This document shows, piece by piece, positions 10,981 through 22,679 of a stretch of DNA of 64,000 nt. Origin of the DNA: Nautilus pompilius. Lineage: Eukaryota > Mollusca > Cephalopoda > Nautilida > Nautilidae. The notes under the pieces were generated by a model, which saw nothing but the letters and a program-made list of their open reading frames with translations, was not told the origin of the DNA and searched no databases. A program made the translations under genes and the position numbers. Numbering within the stretch: position 1 is the first letter of the stretch; each line of letters starts with the position of its first letter. The DNA lies in the NCBI GenBank assembly GCA_018389105.1, contig JACATO010002730.1, positions 4,570,501 to 4,634,500 of the forward strand, read 5' to 3'.

Positions 10981-13330
10981 CTATCTTTTTTTATGACAGT
11001 AAATACATGACTAACATCAGTACAAATTCAGGAGATACTTGTCAAGCCAGATAGATTACATGTACTACACCACAGCAGAGATTCAGTATTTGGTGTTGTA
11101 TTTGAAATTCTTAATTATACAGACATTCTGTCTCGGTGACTTTTTACTGTCCCAAAGGTGTACTGTTCACTCTACCAAAAGCACCACATCTAATAGATGC
11201 TGGAGTGTAAATAGCCACACAAATAAACTAAGAAATGCCATCTACTTAATTCTCATTTACTGCTTCACAGTATGTATCTGAAAATCCATCCAATAAAAAA
11301 TATCTTATAATATAAACAGAGAGACAAATAAAAGTTTAATGCATAATTACACAAAATGTATTTATCACAAAGAACTGAGACAGGGTGATTACATTCCATT
11401 TATTACTTCTGTAGAGAATCTGAAATAAAAACTTATAACAATTCATTAATGTGTGGCTATTAAATTTATATGGTCCATGGGCAAGAAAAAAATAACGAGT
11501 ACAGCATGCCGCACATTACTAAGATAATTGTCCAAATTAAGCAGGAAGAAATAGTTTTAAAATCTAAATAAAAATAGCTACTAGTAGTTTAAACTATGTA
11601 CACAAATTCTTAATTTGTAATGATACTCCTTATCATTGTTACTTTTCTTACCAATGCAAAAATATAAAAGCATTAACGGTACCTTGCACAGTCCAAAAGA
11701 ATGCATCACTTTGTTTTCAGTTATTCTTTTTCAAGGCTAATTTACACACTACAGAATTAAGCACTGCTCTATGATATTTCATGTAGTTCAAATTAAAACT
11801 AGACATTTTACTTCCTTGTCACAGCAAAGTGCTGGTAGACATAGACAAAGTTTAATACAAGTGTTAATTCTAAGTCTACTCATAATCAGCAATTCTATTT
11901 AACTGTGTCAACACTTTTGTATTGACAGCATCAGGCTTCTTGCAGATCTTCTGCACCTTAAATGCCCTGCCTTTTAGAATATGTTTACCAGCTTTGAAAC
12001 TAGAAGTTACCCATATCCATTTGAGATTCAACAGTGTGCTTTTAAGAACTTTAATATATTTTATCACTGAAGGAAGTGCAATTATTTCACTGAAAAATAT
12101 ATTCAAAATGATCACTCAAATCAACAAACCACCAAAATTATTGGTCAAATATATCAGTTTTTAAAGATTCAGCTCCTAAATTCAGAAATGGAGGTAGTTT
12201 CAGAGGCTATTGTAGAAGTACATAAAACAGAAGTGAATTATACAATAAGAATTATACATTTGGGTGAATTTGTGACAATTAAAATATCTTATTTCAGTTC
12301 ACTAACCACCACCAACATTATGGCACTATGTATTAATATCATAAACAATTAATGATGATGAATTATAAGGTTTGTCAAGGCATGAATAATGATATAAATC
12401 ATAAATAGTGCCACAAACAAATAACAAAATGTGTGCAAGAGAAACCAGAATCCATTTCATTAAAGAGCAGTTAATCTCAAGAAGATAAACTTAAAAAATC
12501 TTAATCAATATATAAGTTTAAGCATATACGAGTATTTTTGCATGTGCAGAGAAAAATTTTGGGGCAAGCATGCACACAAGCCATTTTAACAATTAACTTA
12601 CTACAGGCTACATTACATGGGATATAAGGAAAGCCGGGATTCTACGTTGTCTAAAGATGCTGCAGTTTTCCAAAACATGGAATATACAGCAGGGCCCAAT
12701 ACTCCAGAGTGCCTAGAACTAATTGTAGCTAATTGTAGTTAATGTAAGTTGCTCGACAAAACAAGCATAATTATTCATAATTACAAATTTATTTTTCAAT
12801 CAATAAAATTAGTTTTAAATATTCCAGTAAAGTTAATGCCAAGTCCTGCTGTAGCAAATATGAAATCACAGGGCATCGGATCTAGAGAAATTACAATCAT
12901 GAGTGACCACCTATTAAAAACCATTTTGTCGTATATTACTTAACTAGTTAGCAAAGTCTACCAGCATTCAGAGAATAATCTTATATGACATCATGGGTCA
13001 CTTGTCAACACAAAATCTATTATTTAAAAGCATAAAAGAACATTTCATTTTGGTACAGATGTCAGAAGTATACAAACAGCCATGCCATTTTATTAATAAA
13101 AGCTTAAATTCAGCAGGGAATGTAGCAATAGCAAATAAAATTAATTCTCACTATAATCAGAAAAAAATATCAATAGTTAGGTTTCTTTATACAAACTTGT
13201 ATGGGGAAAATAAAATGTAAGTATTTAGAATACTAATTGTTTATTAAAAAGTGTACTGAAATTATTTGTAATTTCTACTTGGTGCAAATTTTGATTATTC
13301 CAAATTTGCAAGATTCAAAAGATTACCTTC
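10980..13330. other. CpG-poor, AT-rich block
   Basis: About 2.3 kb in which CpG is several times rarer than in neighbouring windows: by eye only a handful of CpG per 700 bp, against about twenty in 9.3-10.0 kb. No coding exon is recognised; scattered frames (11039-11281, 11876-12164, 12749-12943, 12993-13220) are open on both strands and carry no motif. Germline CpG methylation of a transcribed region would produce this pattern, so it may be an intron or long 3' UTR of a minus-strand gene starting near 14.5 kb. That link is inference. Confidence 0.45.
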
Positions 13331-13337
13331 TTGTTAT

Positions 13338-13830
13338 TCAAATACTTTCATCAGCCACAACAAAGTAAGTCATCACTGCCATCACCATTTCAGCGTTCCC
13401 GGGGTTTGAGTAATCAATAGCTTTCTTAGCTGCAACAATATCTTCCAACCACGATTGGCAACGATACAAAAACCCTTTTTGGAGAGGTCTCTAAGAAGGA
13501 ATAACTTCAGGTTATTGTCTACCATTGTTGGAAATGTCACAGTACCTCACACCCTTGAAACAAGAATGGCCATTCTTTGTGTATTTGACAAACAGACCTA
13601 TCACTGTTGACAGTCATTATCTGCCTGTAAAGGGTTGTCTTCAGTTTTGTCTCCACTTCTGACAGTGACCAATGTCTCTCCTTCCATGTACAGAAGCGAA
13701 TGTTAACTTTTGGCATAATTTTTGTCTTTCTTTAGTTTCAACCCTGGGAAGATTGTGCATGTATTTGTGTGTTCAAATATCTTTTCGCAAAATCTACATT
13801 TGTAGCTGCAGACAGACATTACTGAATAGG
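13338..13830 (-). pseudogene. decayed coding remnant with C2H2-like and WPFLF motifs
   Basis: Read on the minus strand, three pieces in different frames look like one damaged coding sequence. First comes a zinc-finger-like start (SYKCRFCEKIFEH, about 13770-13815). Next is a helical piece ending in the signature VCQIHKEWPFLFQG (about 13545-13610). Last is a piece ending AIDYSNPGNAEMVMAVMTYF, then VVADESI and a TGA at 13338-13340. The order C2H2-type finger, charged helix, Ile-x-x-Trp-Pro-x-Leu-Phe, then a hydrophobic helix matches, from memory, uncharacterised multi-domain proteins of fish and invertebrates (SAMD3-like and relatives). The last piece is preceded by a good acceptor-like run (TTATTCCTTCTTAG), so an exon reading is a weaker alternative. 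At least two frame changes and several stops argue for a dead copy. Confidence 0.4.
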
Positions 13831-13994
13831 ATAATAAGAAAACGTGTGTATATTTCCAGAACAGCTGAATGGCATGTTCAAAGTTGGGACTACAGTCATT
13901 CTAAGTTTCACTTATGCGTATATACTCCACATTTATGTATTCACTGACATAAAATATTAAATTATGAAATTAGACCATCATATTTCTGCCATAT

Positions 13995-14000
13995 TTTATT
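13995..14000 (-). promoter_or_regulatory. possible polyadenylation signal
   Basis: An AATAAA hexamer on the minus strand, about 140 bp downstream of the stop of the 111-codon frame. It is a common hexamer in AT-rich DNA, so it is weak evidence on its own. Confidence 0.25.
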
Positions 14001-14137
14001 CCAAATAAAAAGGTAATGAATGTTTTTTCATCTTTACTAATTTAGGAGTGCCAACGTAAAGCATATATATATTAACCTCAGAACTTTAATCATTGATGCT
14101 GCAAACTATTCAAGTTGATCGTTAATTATTTTTAGTC

Positions 14138-14473
14138 CTAAAGGCTAGCAGCAGCTTGCTGATTTTGATCAGCTCGAGAATTTTCTTGAGGTCCTGTATC
14201 TGTCTCCACTCCAGCTTTGGACAAAGTTTCCACTACTGCGTCCACATCGTGAGCGGGAGAAGCGAGTAACCATCTGATCAACCGAGAAGTCGAAGGAGAA
14301 CAATGTAAATACGAGGACGGTAAAGGGATCGACGTGTCTTCAACCAGCATCAGGGAGCCAGAAGATGTTGCTTGAAAGGGGAAAGGAGCTTGAGCGTCTA
14401 CGGCACCCATAGTCTTCTGACGTCGCGAATTGAAGATGAAGTTGCTAAATATCGCTGTTTCCATGGTATCCAA
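14138..14473 (-). CDS. 111-codon open frame, unknown product; best host gene candidate
   Basis: ATG to TAG without interruption. The start has a strong animal initiation context (ACC ATG G), and the same ACC ATG G recurs three codons on. I do not recognise the protein. Visible parts are a basic cluster RRQK at residues 17-20, a Ser/Pro-rich middle (36-62), a helix-like segment from Leu65 to Thr91 containing DVDAVVETLSKAG, and a Gln/Ala-rich polar tail. There is no signal peptide or membrane segment. The frame lies in a CpG-rich patch unlike the AT-rich DNA around it, and an AATAAA follows on the same strand at 13995-14000, so a short single-exon transcript is possible. It could instead be a first exon, with the TAG lying in the intron; I see no strong donor. 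Coding status is inferred from composition, start context and length only. Confidence 0.4.
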   Translation of the reverse strand: MDTMETAIFSNFIFNSRRQKTMGAVDAQAPFPFQATSSGSLMLVEDTSIPLPSSYLHCSPSTSRLIRWLLASPAHDVDAVVETLSKAGVETDTGPQENSRADQNQQAAASL

Positions 14474-15906
14474 CTAAACGAGAAGTGATTCAGCTAATGG
14501 CGTTTTCCTTCAGAACTCACTGCAATATCTCTAACTGAACTAGTACTTCTTGTCACAAGTAGAATGATGGTTTAGCTAAATTAATTGTTCGAATGCAAGA
14601 CAGGTAGAAATGAATTTTTATCTATGTATTTAGTAATTATTTCCGTTATTTACGACTGGCTGAAAAGGTCCACAGTTTGAAATCCCCCTTCCCTTTTTTA
14701 ACTAGACGGTTTTCTGTGTTCTGTAAAAATAATATCTATATACGCAAAGTTTTCTTAACGAATGTTGCTGTTGAAAATAAATCCTACTTCGTATTGATTT
14801 TGCTAAGATATATCTAGAATATTTCCAAAATCTAAGAAAGCCGTCGAGAACAATTAGATAGGAGTATACGTCTTAGTAAGTGAGGTACCAGAAATGTGAA
14901 GAGACAGGAACATCGCCAACAAACCGAAATCAAAATCTAATTCGAAAAACAAACAGCCAAAATTCGGTCAAGACGTCTTGCATACAACAGGAAGACCTTC
15001 GTGTATACTTCTGCTCAAATTATGATTTTACGGCTGAGCAACTTAACAGAACATCTGATCAGATTTTATTACACCAGTTATAGAAGGTAAAGATAACTGC
15101 AATAAAAATTATTTAAGGCAAAAAAAAAAACAAAAAAAAAACCGGCAGCAATTTACTAAAAGCTATATAGTTGTGGAATGCTAAAAGCAAACTTTTTTCC
15201 TATCCTAATCGTTGACAACCTGATTAAAATACATCGTAAAATATTGGTAAATGATTGCTGCTGAAAAAACAATACCATCCACTCTGTAGTTTAAAATGAT
15301 TTAGTTTACGGTTATACTTCGCGTCGCAGAATTGCTATATCTTAAAGATTTTTTTAAAGATTAAGTTACATTTCGCGATCATTTTTCATATTTTAAAAGC
15401 GGGTTACACAATTATGTCCAGATATATTAATTATTTTAAAGAATTTAAACCAATTTTTTACCAATCAATTTTTTTTTTTAATTCCCGTTCTTTTTCTAAC
15501 ATGCTCACTAAGTGAGTTATATTTTCCATTTAAACACAAACAGTTACGGGAACCTTAGCGTGCAAATGTAGGTATGTAGGTTTTTCTTTCAACTGAGTAT
15601 CAGGCTTGGTTTTTACGTCAGTTCAGCTTCTGGTCCACTGTCGAAAAATTGTTCATTTATAAGGAAGAAATTAAACAGCCAGCAAATTTATACAGCCCTC
15701 AGTCAAAAAAAGTCAGACTTGCAAATGTACGTCTTTGACTTTATTAATTCTCTTACCCCTGGCTGAAGACCTTTCAGATTTGGTGTTTACCAACGCGATT
15801 CTTGGTAGAATTATTAAAACTGTCGTTATTAACTTCACTTGATGCTACTCGTTAAAAATTTTATAGCTTATAGGTTAATGGAAAAAAAAAAGAAAGAATT
15901 TCTGCT
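14474..15906. other. upstream region of the 14.1-14.5 kb frame, nothing else recognised
   Basis: AT-rich DNA with A-runs near 15120-15142. If the 111-codon frame is a gene, its promoter lies here, but I can point to no specific element. A 67-codon plus-strand frame at 14880-15083 is without motif. Confidence 0.5.
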
Positions 15907-16680
15907 CCTCTCTCTCTCTCTCCTCTCCCTCTCTGTACTGACGTCATATCTCTCTCACTCTCTCTCTCTCTCTCTCTCTCTTCCCTCTCGCTCTCTGTAC
16001 TGACGTCATATCTCTCTTACTTCTCTCTCTTTCTCTCTTTTTCTCTCTCTCTTTCACTCTCACGCGCTCTCTCATTCTCTCTATCTCTCTCCCCATCTCA
16101 CTCTCTCACTCTCTCTCTTTTTCACTCTCTCTTTCACTCTCACGCTCTCTCTCCCTCTCCCTCTCTGTACTGACGTCATATCTCTCGCACTCTCTCTCTC
16201 TCTCTCTCCCTCTCGCTCTCTGTACTGACGTCATATCTCTCTCACTCTCTCTCTCTTTCTCTCTCTCTCTTTCACTCTCACGCGCTCTCTCATTCTCTCT
16301 ATCTCTCTCCCAATCTCACTCTCTCTCTTTTTCTCTCTTTTTCTCTCTCTCTTCACTCTCACGCGCTCTCTCATTCTCTCTATCTCTCCCCATCTCACTC
16401 TCTCTTTTTCACTCTCTCTTTCACTCTCACGCTCTCTCTCACTCTCTCCCCATCTCTCTCACTCTTACTCTCTCCCATCTCTCTTTCACTCTCTCTCCCC
16501 ATCTCTCTCTCTCTCTTTCACTCCTCTTTCACTCTCACGCTCTCTCTCACTCTTCCCCATCTCTCTCTCACTCTTACTCTCTCCCATCTCTCTTTCACTC
16601 TCTCTCTCCTATCTCTCTCTCTCTTTTTCACTCTCTCTTTCACTCTCACGCTCTCTCTCACTCTCTCTCTCTCTCTCTGT
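15907..16680. repeat. (TC)n array with TGACGTCA-bearing units
   Basis: About 770 bp of nearly pure pyrimidine sequence on the plus strand, built from TC dinucleotides with higher-order units such as CACTCTCACGCTCTC and CCCCATCTC. Four times it is broken by the same non-repetitive unit, TGTACTGACGTCATATCTCT; the palindrome TGACGTCA lies at 15939-15946, 16001-16008, 16171-16178 and 16226-16233. TGACGTCA is the full CRE/ATF site. The blocks look duplicated in tandem (for example 15961-16080 and 16200-16300), so the array grew partly by copying long units. The same unit occurs inverted near 40.13 kb. Confidence 0.9.
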
Positions 16681-19633
16681 AAATATGATCAAAAGTATTA
16701 TTAGTAGGTGTAAATATGTTACAACTATTCATTGTTTTGGAAACTTTTTTCTCGGGCGTCTAAAAACCTAAGTTGCTTTATCTAATATTCTAATCGCTCA
16801 AAGTATATTATGAAATTTTGTATTTAAAAATTAAAAATAAATGTAAAAGAAAATGAAAAAAAATCCCAACCTTCATCTGCTGAAGTTTCTGCTCTTGAGA
16901 AATGAAGGCGAAAACGTTCGGAAATAAAATTCAAGTTCCACTGCGCAGCTCTGTGAAGACGATTTTTCGGTCGATCAAACAAACAGCGGAGGTATTAAAA
17001 ATATTCTCGGGAGAAGGAAAAGAAAATCTGTTACATATAAAAACGGGCAATCGAGAATTTAAAAAAAAAAGGAAGAAAAGAAAAACCGAGTTGTGTGATC
17101 GTTTGGTCACGTGGTGGTGAAAACCGGGCGGCTTCCGTCGCCGTCGCAGTTGAGAGAGGCACTTGGTTCAGATTCTGATCTTTCTGCACATAACGGGAAA
17201 CTCGGACCGTTAAATAAGAATGCTGCGAACCAATTGCTAAACAGACCGGATTGGGTAGCGCTTGCTTCAGCTCTGTTCGGTTTCCGGTCCTCGGAATTCA
17301 GATTTCACCCTGATTTTGGATGAAGTTCTTCGAGGAAAAACTTCGTCCCCTGAATAAAGGAAAAAGTGATGGCGAAGCGGAGCCGGAAGAGCTGCTACCG
17401 TCTCGGTTTATGAAGTAACGTACATACCATTTATCGTATACCCTAGTCTACTTTTGTCAGCAGTCTGTACTTCTTCATCAAAACTTCATTAAGAATTTTT
17501 TTTTTGAATACCCTGTACCGCAGAAATGAAAACTCCACCAAAAGTTTACTCTTCAGAATTATTTATTCCAAGATGTTTTTTTTTTACCGCACTTAAATAA
17601 TTGTTTGTTCACAGAACCTGCGTCAATAAGCTGTCTTTTAATGAAACCCTGAGAGCCTGTATGGCGTTTTGTATAGACCCATTAATTGCAATCTGACAAG
17701 AAAGTAAACGTTTATTGTTAAGATTAGCAAAAGCAAAACAATAAAAAAAAACGAAAGTACTTTTATTGTTTTGTTGTTGTTTTTGAAATAAGATAAAAGT
17801 TTCCATTTTTTAAATATATATCTTAAAGTTTTCGCTTGGTAGATGTGGTGGTGGATAATTGGCGACTTTACTATTAATATTCCAGCGGAGGTGGGGGGTC
17901 CCCACGAGCAATAATTTTATTGGTAACAAAGCTTTTCTTCCAGCTGGGATTCTTTTCGTACCGGGAGTCCGTTTCACGTTTTTCTTCTTCTTCCATGCTG
18001 GATATCAGTTCATTGACGATTCTCTCCCCCACTTTACCAATATTTCCCGTCTTAACCTTGGACGATCATGTTTGCGATTTAATTAATAAATAACCGCACA
18101 TACCCTAAATCTGCCTTTAGATTATGGATGTCATCTCCTGAGACAAAGAAAAAAACCGTGTTTCTAGTAAAGCTTTGTGAAATGATGTACTGGGTTCGTA
18201 ACTGTTAAAAGGATATATATAAAAGATACATAATCTTCTGTATATATATTATAAACATATGGAAAAATTTTAATGCGATCACGTAATATTTAGATTATTT
18301 ACCATAGCGGCAGATTTTTTTCCATAATCATTTGAACACTATATGTTTTGTACGCTTCTAATAACTATTCAAAAAGACTCAAAATTTGATAAACGTACTC
18401 GTGCACCACGCAGAACTTATAGCCGCACAGGTTCAGAATATATTAAATTATCAATCGTAAACTGTCGCACGTTTTTCTAATAAAGGTTACAGATGTCTCT
18501 TTAATCATTGCTCTGAGGATGTTCTTGGCCGTTTAGCCATTTTTAAATAATAATATTCTCAGGGCGGTTTATTAGACTTCATCTCGATGGATCCAAGGGA
18601 GTTAACTGTAGTCCCCTTTGGCATCTTCCAATCAAAATTGGTTCTAGATGTAGATCGTGCTGTTTTCCGGTCTTGAAAGGTGTGGTAATTACGGAATTCG
18701 AAAAGAATAGATATGCAACCGGCAGAATCTAGACGTCCATCAACCATTGTGGAAGACGTTTTTTTTTTGTATGTGTGTTTTTTTAACCTTTTTTCCAAAT
18801 GCCAGACAACATTGCACCAAAGTCTCACCAATCTTTAATTTATTTACTTACGTTCACTAAGAGGATGTGGATCAGTAAAACTATGGCTTCTTTGGGAAAC
18901 TACGGCCCGCCAATACGCAAGGGACTTGCCAACATCAATTTTGCACCAGTCAAGACGACGGCTTTTATCTGCTTCTTTTGCTAATGGGCTTTCGTTGAGA
19001 ACCCAGCTGGTGTGGGCGAGTACGCGGTGCGCTGGCTAGTGCCGAACAGCCGATTTGCGGTCCCTTCAAACCTGGCAGACAGCAGCCAGGTTCTACAGCG
19101 AAAAGACGTCCAGGCCTCTGGTGCGCGGTGCGTTAGAAGCAATCTCGTTAAGGCCGTAACCCTGTCTCCGGGGTGGATGTCGCTCGAAGAAACCTTTCAC
19201 AAATTTGTTTTTTTTTTAAAATTCTTCTGCTCTTTTTACTCTCTGGAAAACACCAACGCACCACAGCCGGCCTCTCGATGCTATGATTATATTCCCGCAG
19301 CAATGATATTTTTACTCGAAGTTATCTTCTAAAAGTAACTTTACAACAAAAACAAAGTCGAACGCCGCACCAATTGCCAGCCATTGTGTTACGAAATTTC
19401 GGTTTTACAGAACCCATTCCTCTCCCAAACCTCCCCGAGAGTTTCGGGTTCTGCTATTGTTATTTCCGCTTGCTTTTTGTGGGTGTGTGTGTGTGTGTGT
19501 CTCCAGAATGCGGCAGAACCACCAACGCTCTTAATTAGAACTATTAAATTTTTCTTTCAAATAAAATCTGCCACCAAGTTTCAAGGTTTAATACCAATAT
19601 TTTCCTCCAGACTTTTCCCCTGTTTGTTTAAGG
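16681..19633. other. unassigned DNA with short CpG-rich patches
   Basis: No gene is recognised. Two patches are GC- and CpG-richer than average: 17100-17340 (70-codon plus-strand frame at 17111-17323) and 19000-19200 (start of a 106-codon plus-strand frame at 19012-19332). Neither frame carries a motif. A (GT)n run lies at 19480-19501. Confidence 0.5.
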
Positions 19634-19688
19634 ACAGAGAGAGAGAGAGGAGAGAGGGAGAGAGGGAGAGAGAGGAGAGAGAGAGAGA
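19634..19688. repeat. (GA)n microsatellite
   Basis: About 55 bp of GA dinucleotides with GGA interruptions on the plus strand. It is responsible for the Glu/Arg-rich end of an overlapping frame, which should not be read as protein. Confidence 0.9.
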
Positions 19689-22679
19689 CGGTGAGAAACT
19701 GCGTGATTTTTGTCAGGTTACTCCACAAGAGACTCAGAAGGTATGAAATTTGAATAGAATACTGAAAGGAAAAAAAGAGAGAAGTTTCTTGAAACGCAGA
19801 AGTAAATGATGGAGTTAAGTAATTATCTGGTCATATAAATGGTTTCAAGGCAAAAGACGGAGAGTCTATTGAAGACGGTAAATGTGGACCAGTTATTTTT
19901 GGTTTAGTGAAGTGGTCGGTATATTACTGTTAAGGTAGCATTTAACTTCCACAAACTGACATATGCTGCTCAGCTGGGTAATAAGCTCTAAATTGTAAAA
20001 AAAAAAAAAAATGTGAAAAATGCCAGGTGATTAAAATTACCCTTGGATGACGGTCAAATTGCAATTAGTTACCAGCAGTAAAAGCTCGCATATTTAATCA
20101 GGCGAAGTTGGAATTGTTAGTCGATGCAGTGAATAAAAGCACTGGCCGTAAACTCTGCCTCAGCTACCACATCAGAACAGCTGTCTCATTCGCATCTTAT
20201 CCGTGAACTTGTCTGCATCATCGGATGCACAGAACAGAATAGCTTTTTTTTTTTACTTTCTATCTATGAATAAACTATTTTTAAAATGTCCAAATGACGG
20301 TCAGGAGAGAGCAGCACCGAAATAAGAGAGTGACTGACTCTCAGAAATACAAAATCATATAATTTCCTTTTTTTGAAGTTAGGTTCAGCCACGTTCACAA
20401 CCCTAATAACATTTATCCCTCGTTAGTTTAGATTAGAAAATACGGTTTATTTCATCTTAAACTTTATTCTCTACGTCTTGTTATGTTTTTTTGGTGTTTT
20501 GTAATTGTATTTTCACACTCTTTTATTTTACGTTAGTTGTTTTAGAAACAGTATCTTTAAAATTAAAAAAAACGAAACAATAATTTTGACTTTTAATTAA
20601 ACATTTTTTTTTCCTCAGCTTTTCTGGGTTTTTTATAGTTTTATTTTTGTTTTAATTCTTCGTTCTTTCGGTTTCCTTTTCCTTTGCGATGGGAGATAGA
20701 TTTTATTTTATTTCATCTTTTAAAAACAATTTAAAAAAAATCTGATATTCTCTTGGACTTCTCCCATTTCGACATGAAATACTTTAAAAACCTACATAAC
20801 TCGGCACTAATTCCACCGGTGGTCACCAGTGGGCGCGTCCGTCCGTCTATTGTGTACCGTAAGTTGAATCGCACTTGTTCCTTGTTGCGATCTGCATTAT
20901 GGGGCAGGGAATGACTGACACCTCCCTCCACACACACACACACAATATATATATATATATTTCGCTTTCCATATCTAGTTAATATCCATACAAAATAAAT
21001 GCCCCCCCAATTTCAATATGACCTATAAACGCTCAGTTTTACACCTGGCGAATAAGCCATGTTTAATTTACCTGTAATAACATTAGATAATAAAGTTGGT
21101 AAATGCCATGTAAAAATCTTGTAAGCTTGTCCCTTTGTCCCACTCTACTACTACCACAAGTCGCTAAGGATGAAATCACAGTTTAGAAGATTCCTAGACT
21201 TCTTCGTCCTTAATGTCGGAGGTAATGAAATTCATGACCCTCAAAACTTTCCAGGGGTTTGTCTACAAACACTGATCACTGACGATGCGAGTTAACAAAC
21301 TGATTAATTATAGCACTGACGCCGTCTACCCGTGCAGTTCTAGAAAACCCGGCCCTACAGCGAAATCCAAGAAGAGTTTGCGGTGCATCGATGAATGAGA
21401 TTAGTTCTTCGTGCTCTTTCTCCGAACTGTACAGACAGAGCAAATATGCAAATAAAACGAACAGGCTCCAGCGAACACTCCAGATAATGATGAACGTAAA
21501 AGCAAAAGGAAACGCATTTTTAAAAAAAAAATGCGTGCGATTAGACACGTGTTATTCCCTCGAAAAAGGATATGAAGAAAGAATAATAAGTCACGCGCCT
21601 GAATTGAAGCAAAACGTGCGTGTAAAGGGGACAGCATTTCTGGCATGAGAAATACTAGAGGGGCGTCGTCAAATATGTTTTTAGGCAACTGAGCCGCGTC
21701 CTTTTCTTCTTTTTTTTTTCCAGCTAGAAAGTGCAGATGGTTTTGCAGTAATCTCCAATAGAGGATGGAATTACCAAAATTAGTAGGCAAACATATGTAC
21801 AGTACTTTTAAAAAATTGCATTCATCTCTGCTCGGCGTAGAAGGTGAAAGTTTTCCGCGCTTTCATTAAAAATAAATTGATATTAATTAATGGAGATATT
21901 TCGGGAAGTTGTTTTGAAGTATCGAGTAGTTTCTTGCACTTTTCCCATGAACTAATAATACTGTCTTTGGTCCTTAACCCTTTACGAATTTTATGTCTTA
22001 GCCTATACAGTTGTCAGAAATGATCGATTTGAAATTATCTGAATGTCCTTTTCTTCAAGAATTCCTCTTTATTGAAAACCTGAATTACTAGAATAACATT
22101 ACTAATAATATATAAATGAACATTCTCTTAATCTGCACAAATATTTTGGACAACCACCTTTCAACAGTATTTTACTATTATTACTAATGCAAGACATTTT
22201 CTCTAACATTGGAATTTGTAATTCAAGTGCATACTTTTAAATTATTATTCTATTTAATTAATATTTTTTTTCGTATTTTCGTTTAATTTTAATCTTTTGA
22301 TATTTTCAAAGCATTATTGATAACGCTACCATTCTGTTATGCAGACAACTTCAATGAGCGTCATACTTGTGCATAGTAAATCTCTGTGACAATCGTTGTG
22401 CGTCATAGTTGTGTGAGCTGATGTGCTGTACACCTCCCTATGTTTTCTAATTTTGTTTCAAGAAAATGATGACTGGTTCCGAAGTATTAATAAGAATATG
22501 CAATCATTTCCTCTATGCAATTGGTAATTTTCCATTACTAATTTGTAGATAAGAACAGAAAGTTATATTTAATTCCGGAAGTTTGTAAACGAATACACTA
22601 AGTATTATTACTTATAGGCTTTTTATATTCATTTGGACAATACCAGCAATCATTCTAAATAGTGTCTGACCTTTTCTTG
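19689..22679. other. unassigned DNA
   Basis: I recognise no gene or transposon. A (CA)n run at 20928-20944 passes directly into (AT)n at 20945-20961. One pair of GCGTCATA-type motifs lies at 22358-22371 and 22400-22413 (see findings). Confidence 0.55.

Noticed and set aside
15907-16680. CRISPR-like array of spaced repeats
   Set aside because: The TGACGTCA units are irregularly spaced, the spacers are simple TC repeats, and the genome is that of an animal.
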